Assembly (NCBI GenBank): GCA_016218825.1
Contig: JACRCV010000034.1
Location: forward strand, 1 to 64,000
Direction of reading: 5' to 3'
Source of the DNA: Deltaproteobacteria bacterium
GTDB taxonomy: Bacteria; Myxococcota; XYA12-FULL-58-9
DNA: 64,000 nucleotides
The notes under the pieces are model-generated. The model did no database searches, was not told where the DNA came from, and worked only from the letters and a program-made list of their open reading frames with translations. Numbering within the stretch: position 1 is the first letter of the stretch; every line of letters starts with the position of its first letter. Below are positions 10,001 through 18,050 of the stretch, in pieces. The position numbers were made by a program, and so were the translations under genes.

Positions 10001-12487
10001 GGCGGCAGCTGGGCGCGCGCCCTCAGCCGTCTTCCGGACGCCCTGGCGATCGCCGGCAGCGCCACGATCCCGGTCACCGTCTGGGTCGCGGCCGGCACCT
10101 ACCGCCCCGACCAGGGGAGCGCGGAGACTCCGAACAGTCGCGCCTCGAGCTTCCGCTTGCCACGCGGGCTCGAGCTCTACGGCGGGTTCGCCGGCTCCGA
10201 GACCGACCTCGCCGCTCGCGACCTCGCGGCGCACGAGACCGTGCTCAGCGGCACCTTGGACACCGTCGCCGCCTACCATGTCGTCGACGTCGGCGGCCCG
10301 GGCACGAGTCCCGGCCCGCGCCCGGTCGTGCTGGATGGCTTCTCGATCCGCGGCGGCAGCGCCGACGGCGATGAGAACGCCGGCGACGACACCGGCGGCG
10401 GCTTGCGCTGCCAGGACGTGGCGCTGATCGTCGGGCATACGATCTTCGAGGGCAATCGCGCGATCCGCGGCGGCGGCATCGGCTCCGGGGGACAGGTCGG
10501 CTATTGGGGCGGCTGCGATCTCGTGGTGCATCACTCCCGGTTCTACGCCAACGCCGCCGATCAAGCCGGCGGCGCCATCGGCGTTCGCGGCGGCCAGATG
10601 ACAGCCGAGCAGAGCGTGTTCGTCGGCAACTCCGCGCCGGCGGGCAGCGCGATCTACGCCGACTCCTTCACGCTCTGGAACCTGACGTTGGCGGCGAACG
10701 GTGGCTACCTCCTGGGCGGCGACGGCGAGTTCCACAACCTCGTGCTTTCCGCCAACGGCCCGGGACCGATGCAGGGGTCGTGGTCGATACCGACGTTCTC
10801 GTGCTCCGACCAGGCGTACCAGAGCTGGGGTGGCAACCCGGTCTTTCAGTATGCCGAGGACCTGGTCACCGACCCCGAGCTGCGACGGCTGCCCACGGAC
10901 GGCGGCGACGGCTGGCAGACGCTCGGCAACAACGACTACGGCGACCTCCGCCTGCGCGGCACCTCCCCTTGCATCGACGCCGGCTACAGCTGGGACATCG
11001 GGCTCGCGACCACCGACGTCGACGGCGGGCCCAGACGTATCGCCCATCCCATCGCTCCCGACCGCGGCGCCGGTGGCTTGCCGGTCGTCGACATGGGCGC
11101 CTACGAGATGAGCTCGGTGTGCGGCGACTTCGCCGTGGATCCAGGTTTGTCCGAAGTGTGCGACGACGGCAACCGCACGCCTTTGGACTACTGCAGCGCC
11201 GACTGCGACGTCATTACCGGCAGCTGCGGCGACACGACGGTGCAGGCCAATGAGGTCTGCGACACCGGCGCGCAGAGCGCGAGCTGCGACGCCGACTGCA
11301 CCGACGTGATCTGCGGCGACGGCTTCGTGAACGGCGACGCCTCCGAAGCTTGCGACGACGGCGACATCGCCGCCGCCGATGGCTGCAGCCCCGGGTGCAC
11401 GGTGGAGGTCGGCTGGGTGTGCCGCGGCCAGCCGTCGAGCTGCGTCTACATCATCCACGTCGACGCGAGCGCCCTCGGCGGCGGCGATGGCGCGAGCTGG
11501 GCGACCGCCTTCAACAAGCTTCAAGACGCTCTCGCCGACGCGGCCGCGCGGGTCGGCGTGCAGGAGATCTGGGTCGCCGGCGGCACCTACGTCCCGGACG
11601 AGGGGGCGCTGCAGGCCGACGACGACATCACCTCGACCTTCCGGCTACAGAGCGGCGTCGCGTTGTATGGCGGCTTCGCCGGCACCGAGACGAGTCGCGC
11701 CGCGCGCAACCTCGGCGCCCAGACCACGGTGCTCTCGGGGCTCTTGGAGCCGACCGGCCCGGTTCATGCGCGCCAGGTGGTCACGGCCTACGGCGTCGAT
11801 TCGAGCGCGGTCCTGGACGGGTTCGTGATCCGCGATGGTCGCGGGGGGTGTTGCGGCTCCGGGGCGATGTACGTCAACGGCAGCCCGACCGTGCGTCACT
11901 GCCAGTTCCGGGACAACGTCGGCCAGGGCTCGGGCGTGGTGCTGGTGGAGGGCGGCGACCCAAGCTTCGCGAACTGCCTGTTCGTCAACAACTCGGGACC
12001 CGGCGAGGGCCACGCGATGACCCTGTTCGGCACCGGCACGGTCCGCGTGACCTCCTGCACCTTCGCGGACAACGACACCAGCAACGAGCCGTCGATCATC
12101 AAGATCTTCAGCGGCAGCCTCGAGCTGACCAACAGCGTGCTCTGGGGCGGTGGCAGCGGGAACGAGGGCGTGGTGGACTGGGGCGCGATGAGCTTGGTCC
12201 TGGACTACAACGTCATCGAGGGCGGCTTCTGGGGCACCAACGTCGCCAGCGATCCGCTCTTCGTCGGCGGCGGCGACTACCACCTCCAGGCCGCCTCCCC
12301 CGCCGTCGACGCCGGCAGCAACCTCCTGCTGCCGCTCGACGTCGACGATCAGGACGGCGACGGGGACCTTCTGGAGCCCTGCCCCTTTGATCTCGCGGGC
12401 GCCGCCCGTCAGGTCGACGCCGCCCGGGCCGACACCGGCGTCGGCCCGGCGCCGATCGTCGACATGGGCGCGTTCGAAGCGCCGTAG
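7079..12487 (+). CDS. Giant surface lipoprotein: disulfide repeats and three beta-helices
   Basis: An 1,802-residue protein starting at GTG 7079, which overlaps the previous stop. The signal peptide ends in lipobox IAAC (Cys 17). Twelve CGDG...EACDDGD...C..DC repeats (DUF4215 / myxococcal disulfide repeat, residues about 35-484) precede beta-helix 1 (487-852). Three repeats (853-961), beta-helix 2 (962-1344), three repeats (1347-1457) and beta-helix 3 (1458-1802) follow. Each helix opens with a related strand pair (DGSSWTHAF, DGGSWARAL, DGASWATAF) and IWVAGGTY, and each ends in a VDMGA(F/Y)E-like closing strand. It resembles adhesin-like polymorphic surface proteins of Myxococcota. The function is unknown; surface binding or matrix contact is inferred. 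Confidence 0.9.
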   Translation: MSRARYLGLAALWIAACDTPLFQELPTVMKVEGALCGNGQLQLGEACDDANTDNGDGCSAACGVEAGWRCDGAPSLCDEVCGDQIKAGAEACDDGDSISNGEGRCVADCSAVQTCGDGATNGTEGCDDGDTIDNGDGGCLANCQALQICGDGNVRGTEYCDDGDTLSNGDGRCVADCTAIQYCGDSAVSGTEGCDDGNRISEGEGGCLADCSAIQVCGDGTLQGLEACDDGDALDDGEGQCLGDCSGLQRCGDQVTAGTEACDDGDQIDNGEGRCVADCSGLQRCGDGLVSGGEGCDDGDAHSLGEGTCLGDCSAVQVCGDGVVNGTEACDDGDTQGGGNGNCSAACDVIQFCGDGKVDGDEVCDDGNYTAGDYCRPDCAAVTGRCGDDILQSNEACDDGDALTNGEGACVGDCSAIQVCGDGVREGSEACDNGRQCEDGSGNLYACVQDGDCLAGLCATRDGDGCTAACQIEAGFDCGVLGTVCVGVLYVDAAATGNSDGSSWTHAFTDLQSALNLISGRSVEIWVAGGTYGGNLSFGNFALPVSVYGGFAGGETARSLRDVAANPTIVTGGRHGMAVGNNLLLDGFVVRGGRDDPNQGVYPPPPPPNEWDPPNEPGYGGGVWIRSGSPTFANCRFEGNYADEGGAVDAGSGSPYFVNCVFAGNEGVLGGAVIVRGGNPVFVNCTFVDNTARDGGGIYVQGGSPIIVNDTFAFNNVRDFGEAVFVDAGAPVILNTIASGYAGRPIQGVLVNNSRNINGPDPLWVDADGADDLLGTPDDDFHLSPASPAVDRGDFSRLPDDRADIDHDGDTSEPVPLDGAQTGRWSDHPGAANAGVGAVPVLDLGAFESYAPGCGNYYVEAGETCDDGNTTAGDYCAADCQTVIGFCGDRRVQARETCDTGHDSPGCDVDCTAPSCGDGHINHAAGESCDDGGTLAGDGCAAACTHEAGATCVGAPSVCDLHLYVNAAAAPGGDGGSWARALSRLPDALAIAGSATIPVTVWVAAGTYRPDQGSAETPNSRASSFRLPRGLELYGGFAGSETDLAARDLAAHETVLSGTLDTVAAYHVVDVGGPGTSPGPRPVVLDGFSIRGGSADGDENAGDDTGGGLRCQDVALIVGHTIFEGNRAIRGGGIGSGGQVGYWGGCDLVVHHSRFYANAADQAGGAIGVRGGQMTAEQSVFVGNSAPAGSAIYADSFTLWNLTLAANGGYLLGGDGEFHNLVLSANGPGPMQGSWSIPTFSCSDQAYQSWGGNPVFQYAEDLVTDPELRRLPTDGGDGWQTLGNNDYGDLRLRGTSPCIDAGYSWDIGLATTDVDGGPRRIAHPIAPDRGAGGLPVVDMGAYEMSSVCGDFAVDPGLSEVCDDGNRTPLDYCSADCDVITGSCGDTTVQANEVCDTGAQSASCDADCTDVICGDGFVNGDASEACDDGDIAAADGCSPGCTVEVGWVCRGQPSSCVYIIHVDASALGGGDGASWATAFNKLQDALADAAARVGVQEIWVAGGTYVPDEGALQADDDITSTFRLQSGVALYGGFAGTETSRAARNLGAQTTVLSGLLEPTGPVHARQVVTAYGVDSSAVLDGFVIRDGRGGCCGSGAMYVNGSPTVRHCQFRDNVGQGSGVVLVEGGDPSFANCLFVNNSGPGEGHAMTLFGTGTVRVTSCTFADNDTSNEPSIIKIFSGSLELTNSVLWGGGSGNEGVVDWGAMSLVLDYNVIEGGFWGTNVASDPLFVGGGDYHLQAASPAVDAGSNLLLPLDVDDQDGDGDLLEPCPFDLAGAARQVDAARADTGVGPAPIVDMGAFEAP

Positions 12488-12563
12488 CGGATGGCCACGC
12501 CGCCAGCGCCGTCGCGCGCTCGGCCCCCGCGCCGCCCATTCGGAGGCGAGAAGGGGCACTGTC

Positions 12564-12592
12564 TTGAAAAAGGGCAATAGAGAGGGTACTAC
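12564..12592 (+). promoter_or_regulatory. Sigma-70-like promoter of the Fic gene
   Basis: TTGAAA and TACTAC are separated by 17 bp. The predicted transcription start lies within a few bases of the ATG at 12602, so the transcript would be leaderless or nearly so; no Shine-Dalgarno is visible. Confidence 0.5.
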
Positions 12593-12601
12593 AGTCGTAC
12601 G

Positions 12602-13651
12602 ATGATGTCCTTCCGTGGGGCCAAGCTCAGCGCGCTCACCCTGCCAGCGGGGACGGTGTGGCTCTTGACCGAGATCGCCGAGGCCAAGGGCAAGGAGGCG
12701 CTCTACACCAAGCAGGCGCCGCAGGTGCTCACCGCGCTCAGGCAGATGGCGCTCATCCAGAGCGTCGAGTCGAGCAACCGCATCGAGGGCGTCGCCGTCG
12801 CGCCCGACCGGCTCGAGCCGCTCGTGCTCGGGCGGGCGCGGCCCAAGGATCGCTCCGAAGAGGAGATCCAAGGCTACCGCCGGGCACTCGCTCTCATCCA
12901 TGACGACGCCTCCAAGCTCGAGGTCGAGCCCGACACCATGCTGCGGTTGCACGGCCTCTGTCAGGAGGGGGCCGGCGACGCGGGCAAGTGGAAGCGCGTC
13001 GACAACGACATCATCGAGCTCAGGCCGGGCCAAGCTCCTCTCGTGCGCTTTCGGGCCGTGAAGGCCAGGGAGACCGAGGCAGCCATCGGCGAGCTGTGCC
13101 TCGCCTATCGGCACGTCGTCGACCAGCGCCTCATGCACCCCCTCGTGGCCACTGCAGCGCTGGTCCTCGATTTCTTGTGCATCCACCCGTTTCGCGACGG
13201 TAACGGTCGCGTGTCGCGCCTGCTCACGCTGCTCGGGCTTTGCCGCCACGGCTTCGGCGTCGGGCGCTTCGTCAGCATCGAGCGTGTCGTCGAAGAGTCG
13301 AAGGACGACTACTACGCCGCGTTGTACGAGAGCTCGAAAGGCTGGCACGAGGACGCTCACGATATCCTGCCTTGGCTCAATTACTTTCTCGGCGTCCTGC
13401 GCCGGGCGTATCGGGAGCTCGAGCAGCGCGACGAGCGTGCCCACGAACAGCGTGGCGCCAAGACCGCCCTCGTCGAAGCGGCGGTCGATCAGTTTCCCGG
13501 CGACTTCACCCTGCGCGATCTCGAGCGCGCCTGCCCCGGTGTGGGCCCGGACATGGTGCGCCGCGTGCTGCGCCACATGAAGGCTTCCGGCGCCGTGAAG
13601 TCGCTCGGGCGTGGACCAGGGGCTCGGTGGCAGCGGCTGCGCGCCAGGTGA
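12602..13651 (+). CDS. Fic family AMP-transferase with C-terminal winged helix
   Basis: A 349-residue protein. The catalytic Fic loop HPFRDGNGRVSR (about residues 195-206) is intact, with the catalytic His, the phosphate-anchoring GNG and the Arg. The N-terminal SVESSNRIEG (about 54-63) matches the class II inhibitory helix [S/T]xxxE[G/N], so activity is probably autoinhibited. The last 60 residues form a winged-helix-like domain seen in many standalone Fic proteins. Members usually AMPylate proteins or act in toxin-antitoxin-like regulation. No separate antitoxin is needed for this class and none is seen. Confidence 0.92.
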   Translation: MMSFRGAKLSALTLPAGTVWLLTEIAEAKGKEALYTKQAPQVLTALRQMALIQSVESSNRIEGVAVAPDRLEPLVLGRARPKDRSEEEIQGYRRALALIHDDASKLEVEPDTMLRLHGLCQEGAGDAGKWKRVDNDIIELRPGQAPLVRFRAVKARETEAAIGELCLAYRHVVDQRLMHPLVATAALVLDFLCIHPFRDGNGRVSRLLTLLGLCRHGFGVGRFVSIERVVEESKDDYYAALYESSKGWHEDAHDILPWLNYFLGVLRRAYRELEQRDERAHEQRGAKTALVEAAVDQFPGDFTLRDLERACPGVGPDMVRRVLRHMKASGAVKSLGRGPGARWQRLRAR

Positions 13652-13700
13652 CAACGAAGCGAGCCGCCGGTACGCACGATTGCCGTCAAGGGGAGTCACC

Positions 13701-13811
13701 ATGAGCCGCTACATCGACAAGCACATCGCGTGGCAGCGGCGGGACACGAGGCGCAACACCCTTGCGCGCGTGGCCGACACCGCCGAAACTGGCTCGCGAT
13801 GGCCGTCATGA
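13701..13811 (+). CDS. Possible 36-aa leader ORF upstream of arr
   Basis: Small ORF starting MSRYIDKHIAWQRR with a good AAGGGGAG ribosome-binding site, ending in an ATGA overlap with the arr start at 13808. Composition is Arg-rich and no family is recognised. It may be a coupling leader or the remnant of a truncated gene. Confidence 0.35.
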   Translation: MSRYIDKHIAWQRRDTRRNTLARVADTAETGSRWPS

Positions 13812-14215
13812 TCGACCCTGGCTCGCAGCGGTACTTCCACGGCACGAAGGCCTCCCTGAAGCCTGGCGACCTGATCGAGGCAGGCCGCAGCTCTAACTAC
13901 GGCACGAGGAAGAAGGCTGCGTACGTGTACCTGACCGCCACCTTGGACGCCGCCACGTGGGGCGCCGAGCTCGCCGTCGGCGAGGGACCTGGCAGGATCT
14001 ACATCGTCGAGCCGACCGGACCCATCGAAGACGATCCCAACCTCACCGACAAGAAGTTCCCTGGCAACCCGACGAAGTCCTACCGCACGCGCGCCCCACT
14101 GCGGGTCACGGGAGAGATCACCGACTGGAAGGGCCACACGCCCGAGCAGCTCCAGGCGATGAGGGACCACCTCGAGCGACTCAAGGCGCAGGGTATCGAG
14201 GCCATCGAGGACTGA
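13808..14215 (+). CDS. arr: Rifamycin ADP-ribosyltransferase (Arr type)
   Basis: From ATG 13808 the product is 135 residues, the usual Arr length. It shows the conserved Arr sequence almost throughout: FHGTKASLKPGDLI, SSNYGTRKKAAYVYLTATLD, WGAELAVGEGPGRIYIVEPT and the C-terminal region beginning DDPNLTDKKFPGNPTKSYR. Arr transfers ADP-ribose from NAD+ to the C23 hydroxyl of rifamycins. The family is chromosomal in many environmental bacteria as well as mobile. Start 13799 (nine bases upstream) is possible. It sits beside a tRNA-Ser that hosts an inserted element, which suggests an accessory location. Confidence 0.93.
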   Translation: MIDPGSQRYFHGTKASLKPGDLIEAGRSSNYGTRKKAAYVYLTATLDAATWGAELAVGEGPGRIYIVEPTGPIEDDPNLTDKKFPGNPTKSYRTRAPLRVTGEITDWKGHTPEQLQAMRDHLERLKAQGIEAIED

Positions 14216-14308
14216 TCGCGGCGAGGGACCTTTGCGAAGCTCATCGTGAACATCGCGTTCTGGATGTGAGTGGCGTATCGTGCTAGATTTGCTGGAGTTT
14301 AGGCGAGC

Positions 14309-14396
<88 letters not shown>

Positions 14397-14416
14397 CGCA
14401 CCGAGCCCGACGCTGC

Positions 14417-14533
14417 AGGAGGAGGGTGAGAACCCCCGGCGGAGCGGCGCCGTCGACACCACGAAGATCATGCCTCTCGCACCAGCACCCGCGGCGACGC
14501 GACACCCCGGTGAGAATCCCTCCTCCTCCGCCA
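14417..14533 (+). repeat. tRNA-end mimic repeat, copy 1 (Ser family)
   Basis: A 117-bp unit. Its first about 25 bp are the inverted complement of the tRNA-Ser T-arm and acceptor, with TTCGAA changed to TGAGAA. Its last about 20 bp are a direct copy of the tRNA 3' end including CCA, preceded by CCGGTGAG. Identical to the copies at 14570 and 16051. Confidence 0.85.
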
Positions 14534-14569
14534 GTAACCAACTCGCGAGCTAGTCGACCCATCGTCGCG

Positions 14570-14686
14570 AGGAGGAGGGTGAGAACCCCCGGCGGAGCGG
14601 CGCCGTCGACACCACGAAGATCATGCCTCTCGCACCAGCACCCGCGGCGACGCGACACCCCGGTGAGAATCCCTCCTCCTCCGCCA
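14570..14686 (+). repeat. tRNA-end mimic repeat, copy 2 (Ser family)
   Basis: Identical 117-bp unit, 153 bp after copy 1. The 36 bp between the copies are unrelated to the 20 bp that separate copy 1 from the tRNA, so the repeated module is the 117-bp unit itself. Confidence 0.85.
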
Positions 14687-14914
14687 ACTTTCTTCTTTGA
14701 TCCTGCCGGGTTCTCCGGCTTCCGTGTTGGGCCGCCCGCCGGCCATCGAAAAATGTAACGAGCGCTGTAACGAATCGTCGCCGTTCGCTGCCCCTGGGGT
14801 GGCCGGCGTCGTTGCGACATCAGGTGCCGCAGAGCCGGCCGCAGCGGCTTTCGGCAGAGCGATCACCCGCGCATACAGGGCGACTCTCTGCCGGTGCACC
14901 TTCGATTGCTCCAT
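14621..14914 (-). CDS. Possible small element-encoded protein running into a repeat unit
   Basis: A 97-residue frame starting [17 protein letters not shown] behind GGAGGGTCA. The first about 75 residues look like ordinary coding sequence (basic N-terminus, then an Ala/Thr/Pro stretch). The rest is translated repeat unit 2, so the original C-terminus is probably lost or overwritten. No family is recognised. It is the most distal gene of the element's minus-strand cluster. Confidence 0.35.
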   Translation of the reverse strand: MEQSKVHRQRVALYARVIALPKAAAAGSAAPDVATTPATPGAANGDDSLQRSLHFSMAGGRPNTEAGEPGRIKEESWRRRRDSHRGVASPRVLVREA

Positions 14915-14986
14915 GATCTGACCCTCCGAGCGACGTGGGAAGGTGGAGCCGGGGATTGCGGTCCCCGGCTCCTTCCTCCCTTCGGG

Positions 14987-15305
14987 CTACTTGACGCGAA
15001 GCGTGGTCGAGGTCTGGGGACGGAAGATGGCGTTGACGATCTCGGCGGAGAACTGCGACAGCGCCTTCTTCCGGTCGGCCATCCACCGCGTGGTGCTGAA
15101 CAGCGACGCCGTGTGACCGCCGGCCGACACGAAGGAGTCAACGCCCTTCGTTTCCATCGCCTCGCGGACGCGGCCCCGAAGGACTTTGGCGCGACGCTCC
15201 ATCTCGACGATCTCGGTCTGCACAGCGGCCAGGCGATCAACGTCGCCGGACAGGTCGTTGAGGGTCTCGGTCGGAAGGGTTAACGAGTTGGGCGATGGCT
15301 GACAT
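14987..15305 (-). CDS. Phage-type small protein (Gp157-like), apparent frameshift
   Basis: The main frame ends in LSGDVDRLAAVQTEIV, a basic coiled-coil ERRAKVLRGRVREAMETKG, and a C-terminus LRVK. This layout resembles siphovirus Gp157-like proteins that have a coiled coil, REAME and a terminal LRxK. The only ATG with a ribosome-binding site (AAGGGAGCAC, ATG at 15305) is in another frame and meets a stop after 22 codons. Removing one C from the CCC run near 15279 joins the two into a protein of about 105 residues. Without it, GTG 15223 would be the start. Operators lie directly upstream. Confidence 0.5.
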
Positions 15306-15323
15306 GGCGTGCTCCCTTGGTTG

Positions 15324-15364
15324 AATAATCACGATAGGATTATTATAATCGCAGCAGGATTATT
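15324..15364. promoter_or_regulatory. Two tandem repressor operators
   Basis: AATAATC-N7-GATTATT at 15324-15344 and ATAATC-N7-GATTAT at 15345-15363, with centres about 20 bp apart (two helical turns), just upstream of the Gp157-like gene. A third near-match precedes the HTH gene. The arrangement suggests cooperative binding by the element's own repressor. Confidence 0.6.
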
Positions 15365-15403
15365 GTCAAGCGGAAAACGCAAAGAGGGGTCGCCTGGCGG
15401 CTG

Positions 15404-15619
15404 CTAGATGTTCACCCAAGCGGAGACGGGTACGCTGCTTCGGGTGAGCTTCTCGATCTGGGCGGCAAGCTCCCAGCTCGGGCGCCCCTCCCCTCGGCAC
15501 AGCTTGTCGACGTATTGCCTAGTTACGTTGAGCTTCTCCGCCGCCCAATCACGTGACTTGCCAGACTCATCGAGCCACTGGGCGAAGGCAGTCTGCTTGT
15601 TCTTGCGGGCGCGGGCCAT
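15404..15619 (-). CDS. Small HTH (Cro/CI-like) repressor
   Basis: A 71-residue protein with one helix-turn-helix: WAAEKLNVTRQYVDKLCRG provides the recognition helix, typical of XRE/Cro proteins. It has no dimerisation or cleavage domain, so it is Cro- or plasmid-repressor-like. Start ATG 15619 follows GGGGA. An operator of the same form as those at 15324-15364 overlaps its start region, so self-regulation is likely. It stands between the other element genes on the same strand and is the best candidate regulator of the insert. Confidence 0.75.
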   Translation of the reverse strand: MARARKNKQTAFAQWLDESGKSRDWAAEKLNVTRQYVDKLCRGEGRPSWELAAQIEKLTRSSVPVSAWVNI

Positions 15620-15640
15620 AAAAATCCCCAAAGGATTATT
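15620..15640. promoter_or_regulatory. Third operator, upstream of the HTH gene
   Basis: AAAAATC-N7-GATTATT, one mismatch from the first operator with the same 7-bp spacing, immediately before the repressor ATG and covering its ribosome-binding site. Confidence 0.55.
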
Positions 15641-15694
15641 TACGCCTTGTTGCCGGAGTCGTCAACATCCTTCGTGGACAGCGAGATGACGTCG

Positions 15695-15907
15695 CTACCT
15701 GGGCTCGTCGCCTTCAAGGAAGCGCAACAGATCGAACAACCGACGACGCAAAGCCTTTGGATCCTGTTCTTCCATCCAGGCCCGCTGCGCGGCAGCGATC
15801 TGCTCGGCCACGTCGTCGCTGAGCCCCGCGCGGTCAGTCACCGGTGACTCGTTACACCCGTTACATGCACCCTCCGTGGGAGCCGATGACGATGGGACGC
15901 CGGACAC
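15695..15907 (-). CDS. Small acidic/basic helical protein of the element
   Basis: A 70-residue frame, start GTG 15907 behind GGGGG. The C-terminal half is a strongly helical DVAEQIAAAQRAWMEEQDPK followed by a basic-hydrophobic helix and an acidic end. It looks like a genuine small phage or plasmid protein but no family is recognised. It lies upstream of the repressor on the same strand and is probably co-transcribed. Confidence 0.4.
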   Translation of the reverse strand: MSGVPSSSAPTEGACNGCNESPVTDRAGLSDDVAEQIAAAQRAWMEEQDPKALRRRLFDLLRFLEGDEPR

Positions 15908-15973
15908 CGCAAGCCCCCGATTTTGCTCTGGAGAATCAGCAAGACCCGGTGAGGATCCGGCACTGTCTTGTGT

Positions 15974-16030
<57 letters not shown>

Positions 16031-16050
16031 CGCACCGAGGCCGACGCTGC

Positions 16051-16167
16051 AGGAGGAGGGTGAGAACCCCCGGCGGAGCGGCGCCGTCGACACCACGAAG
16101 ATCATGCCTCTCGCACCAGCACCCGCGGCGACGCGACACCCCGGTGAGAATCCCTCCTCCTCCGCCA
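16051..16167 (+). repeat. tRNA-end mimic repeat, copy 3 (Ser family)
   Basis: Identical to copies 1 and 2 and in the same position relative to the tRNA 3' half as copy 1 (20 bp after CCA). It is part of the 194-bp duplication. Confidence 0.85.
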
Positions 16168-16320
16168 CACACCGCGGGGTGCGGTGCCACACGCCACCAC
16201 TCCGCGGATTCGTCGGCGCCGACGTACTCGTTGACCCCCGCTTTCCGGCTGCCGTAGGCTTCGGGTCGTGAGGCAACTCTCTTCCATCGGTCGACGCATA
16301 GGGCCGTCGGCGGCGAACGC

Positions 16321-16909
16321 ATGACGACATCCACCGACGACCTCACCCGCCTCATGACCGCGCCGCGTGAGGGCCAGAACCCACCAGGACTTCACCGAGA
16401 CCGGCCGGTCGGTGATGGTGGAGATCTACGCCGATCGCATGGAAGTCTCGAACCCCGGGCGACCGTTCATCGCGCCTGAGCGGTTCATCGACGAGTACCG
16501 GTCACGAAACGAGCGCTTGGCGGACATCATGCGTCGCGTGCGAATCTGCGAAGAGAAGGGGAGCGGCATCGACAAGGTCGTGCAGGCCGCCGAGGTGTTC
16601 CAGCTCCCGGGCCCGGACTTCCGTGCAGGCGAGCGCGACACGACCGTGGTGCTCTTCGCGCACAAGGACTTCGAGGACATGGATCGCGGCGACCGCGTGC
16701 GCGCGTGCTACCAGCACTGCTGCCTGCGCTACGTCATGAACGAGAAGATGACGAACCAGAGCCTGCGCGATCGGTTCAAGCTGGACGACACGAAGTCCGC
16801 CACCGTGTCCCAGATCATCGCGGCAGCGGTCGAGGCGGGTCTCGTGAAGCTCGACGAGGCCGGAACGCCCTCAAAACGGTATGCGAGGTACTTGCCGTTT
16901 TGGGCGTAG
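16321..16909 (+). pseudogene. AlbA_2/RecG-like ATP-binding regulator, internally deleted
   Basis: The ATG at 16321 opens MTTSTDDLTRLMTAPREGQ, the usual N-terminus of Schlafen/AlbA_2-domain regulators. The frame then breaks near 16376, and a second frame continues with the family C-terminus: FTETGRSVMVEIYADRMEVS, then ICEEKGSGIDK (the ATP-lid-like GSGI) and a winged-helix end (SQIIAAAVEAGLVK). Some 250 residues of the middle are missing, so the gene is a deletion remnant. It lies just outside the tRNA-Ser element. Confidence 0.75.
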
Positions 16910-17040
16910 GTTCTTGAGTAGGGCACGGTGCGCCATTTTATCGAGAGGCCGGCGCCAGCCCGCGAATTTGGCTAACTGTTGGATTCTTTGGCTGTTTCTC
17001 ATTTAAACGCAAACCCGCGACCGCGATCTACGGGCGCCTT

Positions 17041-17865
17041 GGTTACGCCCGCCGTGGCGGGGCGGCTGACTCTCTTGAGCGACGGCACCCGGGACCCGGC
17101 CATTCTCCAGGAGCAGACGGTCCTCATCTATCAGAGGTTGAGCAATGCGGCGGGCCTCAGGAAGTCGACCTACCGCGAGAGCCGCAAACGCCTGGAGGAT
17201 GCCGCCAAGGCCACGATTGTCGCTTCGGTCAAGAAATGGCGGCAGGGGAAGCCGCCCAGGACGAAGGACTCGAGATCGAGAGCGACGTGCTCTGGGAGCA
17301 CGCCTGCACAGCGCCGCAGTTGCGATCCTGGATCAAGAGAGGCCTTACCGTGGGATCGGTGTGGGACGAGCACGGCCTGCTCGTTCCGGAGATGAGCTAC
17401 GAACTAAGGGACAAGCTGTTCGAAGCCACGCGGGCTGCGCTGATGGTGTCCGAGATCATGGCGCCCGTCGTAGCCGCGATGGGCCTACAATACGGGCGGA
17501 CCGAACGAGCCGTGGTGGATGCATTCACCAAGCCGCGCATCGCCGAGCGGATCAAGCGGTTCTTCGAGTTCATGCGGGACCTGCCACCGGACGAGGTGGA
17601 GCAGTTCGTCAGGGGGCTCGAGACCGCGAAGATGGCGGCGCGCGCGAGCGGAGAGGAGAGCCTCAAGGACCGGCTGCGATACCGCTACGGCTTCAACACG
17701 CCGTTTCGCCCCTACGTTCTGGTCGCCTCAGACGTGATGCAGGAGGGCCTCGATCTCCATCGGGAATGCTCCCGAGTCGTCCACTACGACCTCGCGTGGA
17801 ACCCGGCGATCCTCGAACAGCGAGTTGGTCGGGTGGACCGGCTAGGCAGCAAGACCGACTCGTGA
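17041..17865 (+). pseudogene. SF2 helicase C-terminal remnant, frameshifted
   Basis: Two frames joined by a shift near 17240-17260. The second holds helicase C-terminal motifs: YVLVASDVMQEGLDLH (motif V) and EQRVGRVDRLG (motif VI), as in SNF2-like helicases of restriction or defence systems. The N-terminal RecA domain with Walker A/B is absent, and the frame stops shortly after motif VI. It is a decayed remnant of a large gene, consistent with an old island at this tRNA. Confidence 0.7.
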
Positions 17866-17987
17866 ACGCCGCGCTTCTTCGTGCGGCAGATGTCGCAGGT
17901 GGCTTCCATGTTTGCAGCGCGGCGGCGTTTCTCGCGTACTCCATCGGCGAAAGTCCGTCCAGCGAGCTGCGACGGAAGCGCTCTCGC

Positions 17988-18008
17988 GAAACCTCGGCGG
18001 AGCAGGAA
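17988..18008. repeat. 21-bp intergenic repeat, copy 1
   Basis: GAAACCTCGGCGGAGCAGGAA, identical to 19127-19147. Both copies are followed within about 60 bp by a CCG-based simple repeat tract. Confidence 0.6.
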
Positions 18009-18050
18009 TCCAGAAATCGTCCGGAATTGACGGGAAGAACACGGCAGACT

